From contig CAVSKI010000003.1 in assembly GCA_963728495.1 (NCBI GenBank), forward strand, positions 186,001-250,000: a stretch of 64,000 bases of DNA. The letters are read 5' to 3'. The translations under genes were made by a program, and so were the position numbers. Positions 9,031 through 14,853 of this stretch are shown here, one piece after another; positions within the stretch are counted from its first letter, which is position 1; every line of letters starts with the position of its first letter. Below the pieces are notes generated by a model that was given only the letters and a program-made list of their open reading frames with translations, was not told the origin of the DNA and did not search any database. Source of the DNA: JACVRW01 sp963728495. GTDB taxonomy: Bacteria > Actinomycetota > Thermoleophilia > Solirubrobacterales > Thermoleophilaceae.

Positions 9031-9430
9031 CTTCGACCCTTTCGTCGTCGACTTCGACCGTTTCCTCGTCGACCCGGCCGTCCTCGATGCGCCAGGCGCG
9101 TACCTCGGGCTCCTCGCCGCCCAGCGAGACGATCCAGTAGGTCCAGCCCGGGTAGTGGGCAAGGTTGATGTCGGTCTGGGAGGGCTCGGCCGGGCTGCGC
9201 GGATGCGAGTGGTAAACGCCGACCTCGAAGCCCTCGTCATCCAGATCGTTCACGGCGAACAGGCTCTTGGGGTCGAGCTCGTAGCCGTAGGGTGAGCGAC
9301 GCTCGTTGACCGCGCGAAAAACCTCCTCGACCACGCCGTTCTTCGCGCGCATGTAGCCACAGCACTCGTTCGGCGCCTCGTCGCGGGCATGCGCGACGAG
9401 CCGGTCCCTGTTCGAGCGCGAGATCCTCAC
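9023..9430 (-). CDS. mec: JAMM/Mov34 zinc peptidase, Mec-like (CysO-cysteine peptidase candidate)
   Basis: The 135-residue protein is a single M67/JAMM domain. It has the catalytic glutamate (NECCGYM, about residue 22) and the zinc motif HSHPRSPAEPSQTD, which fits H-x-H-x10-D (about residues 74, 76 and 87). In Mycobacterium tuberculosis the homologous Mec releases cysteine from CysO-cysteine adducts made by CysM. CysM and a CysO homologue are encoded 2 and 5 kb away here, which supports the same role. The start is GTG 9430, with a TAGCCT box eight bases upstream. The assignment to Mec rather than another JAMM peptidase rests on family similarity and context. Confidence 0.78.
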   Translation of the reverse strand: MRISRSNRDRLVAHARDEAPNECCGYMRAKNGVVEEVFRAVNERRSPYGYELDPKSLFAVNDLDDEGFEVGVYHSHPRSPAEPSQTDINLAHYPGWTYWIVSLGGEEPEVRAWRIEDGRVDEETVEVDDERVEVD

Positions 9431-9438
9431 GCTTTCGA

Positions 9439-9462
9439 AGGCTAGTGGCGCACCACTAGTGT
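9439..9462. promoter_or_regulatory. Divergent -10 boxes overlapped by a palindrome (JAMM gene / ferritin-like gene)
   Basis: The 39-base gap between the divergent JAMM and ferritin-like genes holds TAGCCT on the minus strand (9439-9444) and TAGTGT on the plus strand (9457-9462), eight and seven bases before the respective starts. A near-perfect palindrome at 9442-9459 (CTAGTGG-CGCA-CCACTAG, 7-bp arms) overlaps both boxes, so one protein bound there could control both genes. Operator function is inferred. Confidence 0.5.
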
Positions 9463-9469
9463 GCCGAGC

Positions 9470-10015
9470 ATGCCCCCATCGCTCACTCGCAGGGCGGCTC
9501 TCGGCGGGGCCGCCGCCGTCGCGCTCGGCTCCTGCGGCGGGGACGATCCGGCGTCGTCGGGCCGCCCGCAGGCCGGCTCCGGCGCCGGGCTGCTGAACTC
9601 CCTCGTGGCCCTGGAGCACGCGAGCGTGGCGGCCTGGTCTGTGATCGCCCCTGCGCTCGGCAGAGAGGGCCACGATCAGGCCGAGGTCATACGCCGACGC
9701 GAGATCGAGCACGTGGAGCGGGTCTCCGCCCTGGTGCGAGAACTGGGTGGCACGCCGCCCCGAGGACGTCCGGCTCGGGAATACGGGGAGATGTTCCCGG
9801 AGCTCGGCGACTCGGCCGACGCCCTGCGCTTTGCCCGCGACCTCGAGGAGCGCCTCGTGCGCGCCTACCTCGACGCGCTGCGCTCCCTCCCCGATCCCGG
9901 GCAGCGCCGCGTGGCCGCCGAGATCGCCGCCGAGGAGGCCGAGGACCTGGCCGTGGTACAGCTGCTGGCGGGCACTCCGGCATCGGCGCAGGCCTTCGTC
10001 ACCGGGACGTCGTGA
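9470..10015 (+). CDS. Secreted ferritin-like domain protein, Tat/lipoprotein signal
   Basis: The 181-residue protein starts with a twin-arginine-like signal (SLTRRAALGGAAAVALGSCGG), and the cysteine could be a lipobox. The rest is a helical ferritin-like domain containing ALEHASVAAW, RRREIEHVERV and AAEEAEDLAVV, which supply glutamates and histidines in ferritin-like spacing. ATG 9470 is chosen over GTG 9461 because a TAGTGT box lies exactly seven bases upstream, as at other genes here. It overlaps the next ferritin-like gene by four bases. Ferritin-like domains bind diiron or act in redox protection. The specific role is unknown. Confidence 0.72.
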   Translation: MPPSLTRRAALGGAAAVALGSCGGDDPASSGRPQAGSGAGLLNSLVALEHASVAAWSVIAPALGREGHDQAEVIRRREIEHVERVSALVRELGGTPPRGRPAREYGEMFPELGDSADALRFARDLEERLVRAYLDALRSLPDPGQRRVAAEIAAEEAEDLAVVQLLAGTPASAQAFVTGTS

Positions 10016-10515
10016 GCATCACGCGCCGGCAGGCCCTGACGGCCGTCCTGGCGGCCGGCGCGGCCGGTGCGTCGGGCGCGGAAACGGCCCTCGCCCAGAC
10101 GAGCGGCGCCGATCAGCTCGAGCGCCTGCTCGCCTTCGAGCAGCGACTCGAAGCTGCCTACCGCGCCGCGCTTGGCCGCGACGCCATCGATGCGAAGCTC
10201 GGCCGCAACCTGCTGGCCCAGGAGCGCGAGCACGTGCGCGGCGTCGGGCTGGCGTTGCGGTCGCTCGGTCGCCGCGGATCGCCGGGAGGCGCACCATCGT
10301 CGCCGCCCGAGGCGGCGCTTCGCGCCCGCCGGCCGTTTGCGCGCTTCGCGCTGGAGCTCGAATCGGCCACGGTCGCGGCGTACGTTGGGGTGCTCGCCAC
10401 GCTCGACGCGCCCGAGTGGCTCCAGCCGCTCGGATCGATCATGGCGGCGGGAGCACAGCACGAGGTGGCGCTGAGGCAGCTGCTGGGAGAGCCACTGCTG
10501 GCGCGTAAGCGCTGA
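10012..10515 (+). CDS. Secreted ferritin-like domain protein, Tat signal
   Basis: The 167-residue protein has a twin-arginine signal (ITRRQALTAVLAAGAAGASGA) with a likely AxA cleavage near residue 28. It is followed by four helices with ferritin-like acidic and histidine residues (LLAFEQRLEAAY, LLAQEREHVRGV, FALELESATVAAY, AAGAQHEVALRQL). It is a paralogue of the gene directly upstream and shares a GTGA overlap with it, so the two are translationally coupled and perhaps form a complex. A TatA gene follows 170 bases later, which is consistent with Tat export of both proteins. Confidence 0.72.
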   Translation: MSITRRQALTAVLAAGAAGASGAETALAQTSGADQLERLLAFEQRLEAAYRAALGRDAIDAKLGRNLLAQEREHVRGVGLALRSLGRRGSPGGAPSSPPEAALRARRPFARFALELESATVAAYVGVLATLDAPEWLQPLGSIMAAGAQHEVALRQLLGEPLLARKR

Positions 10516-10674
10516 TCCGGCCCGCCCGCCCCCACGAAGGAAGCCAATCGGCGGGGAAGGATGGCGCGCGTGGCCACCTCGCTAAGGGTGCTGGCCCTCG
10601 TTGGTCATGTTGCACCTGGCCGTGCTGCGTCAGCCGGCGGGCGAACCTCCCGTCCCCATCGTTCGAACGTGGGG

Positions 10675-10680
10675 TAGCCT
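10675..10680 (+). promoter_or_regulatory. Candidate -10 box of tatA
   Basis: TAGCCT lies seven bases before the ATG at 10688, the same geometry as other probable leaderless genes in the window. It decides between the two in-frame starts 10682 and 10688 in favour of the latter. Confidence 0.5.
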
Positions 10681-10687
10681 GATGACT

Positions 10688-10894
10688 ATGCTCGCGTTCA
10701 TGTCCGCTCCCGGTCCGATGGAGCTGATCGTGATCCTCGTCGTGGCGCTGATCGTGCTCGGCCCCAAGAAGCTGCCGGAGGCCGCGCGTTCGGTGGGTCG
10801 CGGAATGAGGGAGTTCAAGGAGTCGATCTCCGGCCCGGACGACGACTACGACGACGAGCCCGACGACCAGCCGACGGCAAAGCCCGTCCCTTAG
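10688..10894 (+). CDS. tatA: Sec-independent protein translocase subunit TatA/TatE
   Basis: The 68-residue protein has the TatA pattern: a short N terminus, one membrane helix (PMELIVILVVALIVLGPKKL), the FGPKKLPE-like hinge (LGPKKLPEAARSVGRGMREF), an amphipathic helix and an acidic tail rich in Asp. TatA forms the pore of the twin-arginine pathway, working with TatC, which is not in this window. Its place after two Tat-signal proteins suggests they are its cargo. The -10 box seven bases before ATG 10688 sets the start. An ATG six bases earlier is the alternative. Confidence 0.88.
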   Translation: MLAFMSAPGPMELIVILVVALIVLGPKKLPEAARSVGRGMREFKESISGPDDDYDDEPDDQPTAKPVP

Positions 10895-10919
10895 GGCGCG
10901 TAGCGACGAGCAGGCCATC

Positions 10920-10960
10920 AACCTTACGTTTGCCGCCTATGTGGCGGTCAACGTAAGGTT
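10920..10960. terminator. Long inverted repeat after tatA
   Basis: Two 18-base arms (AACCTTACGTT..CCGCC, with a central two-base mismatch) flank a TATGT loop and form a hairpin of about 18 pairs. It sits 25 bases after the tatA stop in the space between convergent tatA and cysM. No T-run follows. It could act as a bidirectional terminator, an RNA-stability element or a protein-binding site. Confidence 0.45.
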
Positions 10961-10972
10961 CGTGTCCGGATT

Positions 10973-11046
10973 GGGTCCGGGGGCGCGAGCCCAGCCGAGC
11001 CCTGCGCGCGGCCAGGAATCAGACGGGGGTCCGGGGGCGCGAGCCC
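10973..11046. repeat. Pair of 20-bp direct repeats
   Basis: GGGTCCGGGGGCGCGAGCCC occurs at 10973-10992 and again at 11027-11046, 54 bases apart, in the gap between convergent tatA and cysM. The copies are identical. The second copy forms one side of the hairpin at 11031-11050. Confidence 0.7.
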
Positions 11047-11050
11047 CCGG
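11031..11050 (-). terminator. GNRA-capped hairpin after cysM
   Basis: CCGGGGGC-GCGA-GCCCCCGG forms a perfect 8-bp stem. The plus-strand loop GCGA is a GNRA-type tetraloop. The hairpin sits just past the cysM stop (minus strand). There is no U-tract, but this is a likely transcription end or mRNA 3' stabiliser. Confidence 0.5.
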
Positions 11051-11056
11051 CTGCCA

Positions 11057-12034
11057 TCACCAGAACGAGGCGCTCTCGAGCGTGCCGTCGGCCTCGAGCT
11101 CTTCGATCGTCTTCGTGTAAACGCCGGAGCTCAGGTACTTCCAGCCGTCGTCGGGCGCGACGAACACGACGTTGCCCTCGTCCATCTCGCCGGCCACACG
11201 TGCGGCGATCGCGGCGATCGCTCCGCTCGACACACCGGCGAACAGCCCTTCCTCCTCGAGCAGCTTCTTCGTCCACACCACCGAGTCGCGGTTGGACACG
11301 AAGATCTTCCGGTCGAGCAGGTCGAGGTCGAGGATCGGCGGGATGTAGCCGTCCTCGAGTGAGCGCAGGCCCTGGACGAGCTCTCCCTGGAGCGGCTCGG
11401 CCGCCACCACGAGCGTGTCGTCGTTCTCCTCCTTGAGCCGGCGCGCGTTGCCCATCAGCGTGCCGCCGGTGCCCAGGCCGCCGACGAAGGCGTCGACCTC
11501 GTCGAGCTCCTCCAGGATCTCCACCGCGGTGCCGTGGTAGTGGGCGTCGGGGTTGGCCTGGTTGCCGTACTGGTAGGGCATGTAGTACGAGGACTCGGCC
11601 TCAGCCATGTCGAGCGCCATGGCCACGGCGCCGTTGGAGCCCTGGCCGCCGGGCGAGTAGATGATCTCCGCGCCGTACATGCGCAGGAGCTGGGTGCGCT
11701 CCTGGGTCACGTTGTCGGGCATCACGACCTTCAGTGGGTAGCCCTTGCGCGAGCAGATCATGGCCAGCGAGATGCCCGTGTTGCCCGACGTCGGCTCGAG
11801 GATCGTCTGACCCGGGGAGATCAGCCCGTCGCTTTCGGCGCGCTCGATCATCGAGCGCGCCACGCGGTCCTTGACCGAGCCCGTGGGGTTGTAGCTCTCG
11901 AGCTTCGCGTAGATGCGCACGCCCGGCGTCGGGCTCAGGCGGCGCAGCTCGACCAGCGGCGTGTTGCCGATGGCCTGAACGATGTCGCCGTACTTGCCCC
12001 CGCAGGGTCGGTTCTCGAGACGCGGCTCAAGCAC
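11057..12034 (-). CDS. cysM: CysM-type PLP-dependent O-phosphoserine/CysO cysteine synthase
   Basis: The 325-residue protein is a beta-family PLP synthase: QAIGNTPLVEL, the Schiff-base lysine in NPTGSVKDR (about K55), the substrate loop EPTSGNTGISLA, and the phosphate-binding GLGTGGTLMG. Its close resemblance to mycobacterial CysM (QYGNQANPDAHYHGT, VAPDDGWKYLSSGVYT) suggests that it uses thiocarboxylated CysO as sulfur donor with O-phosphoserine as acceptor. CysO, MoeZ and JAMM genes nearby support this. The GTG start at 12034 lies seven bases after a TACACT box, so the transcript is probably leaderless. Confidence 0.88.
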   Translation of the reverse strand: MLEPRLENRPCGGKYGDIVQAIGNTPLVELRRLSPTPGVRIYAKLESYNPTGSVKDRVARSMIERAESDGLISPGQTILEPTSGNTGISLAMICSRKGYPLKVVMPDNVTQERTQLLRMYGAEIIYSPGGQGSNGAVAMALDMAEAESSYYMPYQYGNQANPDAHYHGTAVEILEELDEVDAFVGGLGTGGTLMGNARRLKEENDDTLVVAAEPLQGELVQGLRSLEDGYIPPILDLDLLDRKIFVSNRDSVVWTKKLLEEEGLFAGVSSGAIAAIAARVAGEMDEGNVVFVAPDDGWKYLSSGVYTKTIEELEADGTLESASFW

Positions 12035-12048
12035 TTCAGAAAGTGTAG
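12033..12048 (-). promoter_or_regulatory. cysM promoter word shared with moeZ
   Basis: The minus strand reads CTACACTTTCTGAAGT. The TACACT at 12042-12047 is a good -10 box and the GTG start of cysM begins seven bases after it. The identical 16-mer occurs upstream of moeZ (16081-16096). The identity extends past the -10 box, so it may include an operator. Confidence 0.6.
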
Positions 12049-13100
12049 TACGGCGCGCGCTTCGCCTCCAGCAGCGCGGCGTCCGCCGCCGCCACCAGAT
12101 CCTCCGGGCTCTGGCCCTCTTCGAGCTCGGCGGCCCCGAAACGAAGGCTTAGCGCCGAGCCGTCGTGCAGCGAGCAGTGCTCGGCGACGGTCGACTGGAT
12201 TCGGCGCCCGACCTCCCGCGCATCCTCGATGCCGCTGTCGGCGAGCAGAATCGCGAACTCGTCGCCCCCCCAGCGAAAGCAGGTGTCGGGGAGGCGCACG
12301 GAGGTCAGCAGAGCCTGCGCGCAATTCGTCAACGCGAGGTCGCCGGCCAGGTGGCCGTAGCGGTCGTTGACCGCCTTGAAGCCGTCGAGATCGAGCAGGA
12401 CCAGGCTGAGCCTCCCGCCATCTCGGCCACGACGGGCCAGCTCAACCCGGAGCGACTCGCCGAACGCGCGCCGGTTGCCCAGCCCGGTCAGGTCATCGGC
12501 CCGGGCTTTCTCGAGCAGGTCGAGCCGCATCTGGCGCTCGGCCCCCAAAATGGCCCAGACGATGAAGGCGAGCAGGCAGGTGAACGCGCCCTGCAACACG
12601 ATCTCGCTGACCTGCAGGGCCGTGGCGCCCTCGTAGGCGAGTGGAGCGGCCAGGGCAACGATGCTCGCAGCGAGCAAGGCCGCCGCGCGCAGTGGCGGAT
12701 GAATCGCCGGGGGCAGAATGCCGGCCACCAGGTAGAGCAGGTGGTAGGGCGTATCGTGGCCGCCGGCCAGCCATCCGACGATGGCCACCTGGGCGATGGC
12801 CACGTACGAGCTCACCAGCAAACCGTCGAAGCCGACGCGCGAACCGCGACGCATGAGCAGATAGGCGCCGACGTAGGAGATCGCGGTGGTGCCCAGCGCG
12901 ACGTACCAGCCGGCCTGGCCGATCGCCTCGGTGGGAGGCGCGATCAGCATGAGCACGAGGCTCACCGCGCCGCCGAAGGCCCAGCAGACTCCCCCCACCC
13001 GCCGGCTTGGCTCGAGGTCCATGCCCTCGTAGGGGTCGGACCGCCGAGCAAGCAGATCGCGCAGGTGCGGCAGGCTCAGGTCGCGGGGCCGGCGCTCCAC
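12036..13100 (-). CDS. Membrane diguanylate cyclase (GGDEF)
   Basis: The 354-residue protein has five or six transmembrane helices in residues about 30-185 and then a GGDEF domain. The motif is intact (FRWGGDEFAILL) with an RxxD inhibitory site (RLPD) five residues upstream. The domain starts at DDLTGLGNRRAFGE. It makes c-di-GMP at the membrane in response to an unknown signal. Its start overlaps the isochorismatase gene by 25 bases, and the cupin, isochorismatase and GGDEF genes lie head to tail, so they may form one operon. The cysM promoter lies within its last codons. Confidence 0.88.
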   Translation of the reverse strand: MERRPRDLSLPHLRDLLARRSDPYEGMDLEPSRRVGGVCWAFGGAVSLVLMLIAPPTEAIGQAGWYVALGTTAISYVGAYLLMRRGSRVGFDGLLVSSYVAIAQVAIVGWLAGGHDTPYHLLYLVAGILPPAIHPPLRAAALLAASIVALAAPLAYEGATALQVSEIVLQGAFTCLLAFIVWAILGAERQMRLDLLEKARADDLTGLGNRRAFGESLRVELARRGRDGGRLSLVLLDLDGFKAVNDRYGHLAGDLALTNCAQALLTSVRLPDTCFRWGGDEFAILLADSGIEDAREVGRRIQSTVAEHCSLHDGSALSLRFGAAELEEGQSPEDLVAAADAALLEAKRAPYYTF

Positions 13101-13756
13101 CTGTCATGCATCGGAAGCTGAGCGCTCGGCTTTAGGTTCAACGCCGCCAGCACGGTCTCCGCCGCCTCCACACGCCCGAACTTCATCGCGATGTTGCGAA
13201 GCGTTGCGCGGTGAAGCTCCGGGTCGAAGGAGGACACCGCATCGCGGACCATGACCATCTCGAGGCCGCGGTGAAAGCCCTCCCGCACCGTCTCCTCCAC
13301 ACAGATCTGGGTGACCGTACCCACCGCCACGACCTGCGTGGCCGCACGAGCGCGCAGCACGTCCTCGAGCATCGTGTTGTGAAAGGACCCGTAGCCGTAC
13401 TTGTCGACCACGGTCTCCCCGTCGAGTGGCTGGAGCTCGGGAACCACGCCGTGGCCCACGAGCTCCTCGCCGTCGTCGTACACCCGCGAAACCCCTGGCC
13501 AGCACGAGCGCAGCTCGGGCCCGCACTGGGGCGACCAGTTCCAGAGCAGGGTGCGCTGGGGCCCGGCGCTGAAGCGAGTGAAGACCACCGGCCGCCCGGC
13601 GGTGCGGAAGGCGTCGAGCAGTTCGGCTATCACCGGAATCGACATACGCGCATCCGGCACCTCCTGGGGGGCGCCGGGGCGCACGAAGTCGTTCTGCATG
13701 TCGACCACGAGCAGGGCCTGGCGCTCGGGCTCCAGCGGGAAGGGCGCGGCCGCCAT
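13076..13756 (-). CDS. Isochorismatase-like cysteine hydrolase
   Basis: The 226-residue protein has the isochorismatase fold with the expected triad: Asp in LLVVDMQNDF, Lys in VVDKYGYGSF and Cys in TVTQICVEETVREGFHRG. Family members hydrolyse isochorismate, nicotinamide, N-carbamoyl compounds or similar amides, and the substrate here is not clear. ATG 13756 is used because sequence before it is not conserved-looking. The frame overlaps the end of the cupin gene only if longer starts are used. It is probably co-transcribed with the cupin upstream. Confidence 0.85.
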   Translation of the reverse strand: MAAAPFPLEPERQALLVVDMQNDFVRPGAPQEVPDARMSIPVIAELLDAFRTAGRPVVFTRFSAGPQRTLLWNWSPQCGPELRSCWPGVSRVYDDGEELVGHGVVPELQPLDGETVVDKYGYGSFHNTMLEDVLRARAATQVVAVGTVTQICVEETVREGFHRGLEMVMVRDAVSSFDPELHRATLRNIAMKFGRVEAAETVLAALNLKPSAQLPMHDRWSAGPAT

Positions 13757-13767
13757 GGCCGGCCAGC

Positions 13768-14130
13768 CTACTCCGTGAGAACGGTGTCCTCGTGCGAGTA
13801 GGCCGGCGCGCAGCAACACAGCAGCCGCAGCGGTCCGGAGCCCGTGTTCCAGAGCTTGTGGCGCAGCCCGGGGGCGATCACCACGGTGTCGCCGGGCTCC
13901 ACCTCACGCACGTCCTCGCCCACGCGCAGGCTTCCGACGCCATGGGTGAAGAAGTAGATCTCCTCGGAGTTGCGGTGGAAGTGCTCCTGGGTCTGGCCCC
14001 CGGGCGGGAGCGTGGCCTCGGCCAGGCTCTGGTTGACCGCGTTCCCGCTCGGAATGCCCGCGACCTCGCGGATCTCCGAGCCGTCGAGAGTGGTGAACGG
14101 CTCCACGCCGTGGAGGTTGGTCAGCTTCAC
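13768..14130 (-). CDS. Small cupin-domain protein
   Basis: The 120-residue single cupin has motif 1 (GGQTQEHFHRNSEEIYFF) with the metal-binding histidines and glutamate, and motif 2 (PGDTVVIAPGLRHKLWNTG). Such small cupins are often metal-dependent dioxygenases, isomerases or binding proteins. No substrate can be assigned. The GTG start at 14130 follows a TAGCCT box by exactly seven bases, so it is probably leaderless and heads the cupin-isochorismatase-GGDEF gene group. Confidence 0.82.
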   Translation of the reverse strand: MKLTNLHGVEPFTTLDGSEIREVAGIPSGNAVNQSLAEATLPPGGQTQEHFHRNSEEIYFFTHGVGSLRVGEDVREVEPGDTVVIAPGLRHKLWNTGSGPLRLLCCCAPAYSHEDTVLTE

Positions 14131-14137
14131 GCAGCAG

Positions 14138-14143
14138 AGGCTA
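14138..14143 (-). promoter_or_regulatory. Candidate -10 box of the cupin gene group
   Basis: TAGCCT on the minus strand ends seven bases before GTG 14130, the common leaderless spacing of this window. Confidence 0.5.
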
Positions 14144-14510
14144 CGCCAGGCTCTGCCGGTAGCGCACCTGAAGCAGGTCGGCCCAGACAGCCTCCGTCCG
14201 CTCCGCTCCATCCCGCGCGAAGCCGGCGGCCTCGTAGAAGGCGTTGGCACGCTCGTTCGCCGCGAAAGACCAGACCGTGCAGCTCAGGTAGCCCCGTCTT
14301 CGCAGATCGGCGACAGCCGAGTCGATCAGCTCGCGGCCCACGCCGCGGCGCCAATTCCCGGGCGACACGAAGAGCGCTCCGTATCTCTCCGGTACTCGCC
14401 CCGGCGTCCTCGTCGCGGCTCGTGCCGCACACCGCCTCGCGGGCCGATTCGTCCCAGAGCGAGACCAGGCCTCGGCGTCGTGCGCAGCGGCGCGGCGGAG
14501 CTTCAGGAGC
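14141..14510 (-). pseudogene. Decayed GNAT acetyltransferase
   Basis: The C-terminal half of a GNAT is clear: SPGNWRRGVGRELIDSA is the acetyl-CoA loop (RRGVGRE fits R/Q-x-x-G-x-G/A), followed by CTVWSFAANERANAFYEAAGF. Upstream, the pieces STGEIR and ALFVSPGNW lie in different frames and join if one base is removed near 14372. A further piece (LRRAAAHDAEAW) starts right after cysO, but the region between beta-strands 1 and 4 is too short by some 35 residues and no standard start is available. This is most simply a degraded gene. The last 75 codons (ATG- or GTG-initiated near 14368) might still be translated. Confidence 0.55.
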
Positions 14511-14778
14511 CGCCGGCCATCGCCGGCAGGATCACGATCGTGTCAGCGTCGGACACGCCGGTTTCGAGCCCGTCCAGCACCCTCACGTCTTCGTCGTTGA
14601 GGTAGACGTTGACGTAGCGGTTGAGCCCGCCGTCCTCGGAGAAGAGCTGCGATTCGGTCGCCGGGTGCTGCTCGGACAGCGAACGCAGCACCTCGCCGAC
14701 GTTCGAGCCGTTCCCGGTCACTTCCTTCTCGCCCCCCACGGACGAGCGCAGGACGGGTGGGATCTTGATCGTGCTCAT
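14503..14778 (-). CDS. cysO: CysO/MoaD-like ubiquitin-fold sulfur carrier protein
   Basis: The 91-residue protein resembles mycobacterial CysO: IKIPPVLRSSVGGEKEV, NRYVNVYLNDEDVR and the C-terminal ILPAMAGG. The diglycine tail is thiocarboxylated by an E1-like enzyme and donates sulfur to CysM. Here the diglycine is followed by one extra serine (AGGS-stop), so processing would be needed before activation. Its gene follows moeZ, the likely activating enzyme, after a 75-base gap with two hairpins. The start ATG 14778 has a TATAAC sequence nine bases upstream. Confidence 0.85.
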   Translation of the reverse strand: MSTIKIPPVLRSSVGGEKEVTGNGSNVGEVLRSLSEQHPATESQLFSEDGGLNRYVNVYLNDEDVRVLDGLETGVSDADTIVILPAMAGGS

Positions 14779-14797
14779 GCGGCCGGAGTTATAGCCC

Positions 14798-14848
14798 CTG
14801 CGGGCCTCCAGCCCGCAGTCTTGATGACAAAGACGCCATCCGGGCGTC
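14798..14848 (-). terminator. Two tandem hairpins between moeZ and cysO
   Basis: Stem 14832-14837/14843-14848 (GACGCC/GGCGTC, followed by TTTGT on the minus strand) and stem 14798-14805/14811-14818 (CTGCGGGC/GCCCGCAG) lie between the moeZ stop and the cysO start. The first looks like a weak intrinsic terminator for moeZ. The second lies just upstream of the cysO start. They may set the moeZ-to-cysO transcript ratio. Confidence 0.45.
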
Positions 14849-14853
14849 GAAAA

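Noticed and set aside
14141..14368. A stand-alone 75-residue acetyltransferase
   Set aside because: It holds only the C-terminal half of a GNAT domain. Other pieces lie upstream in different frames, so it was listed as a decayed gene instead.
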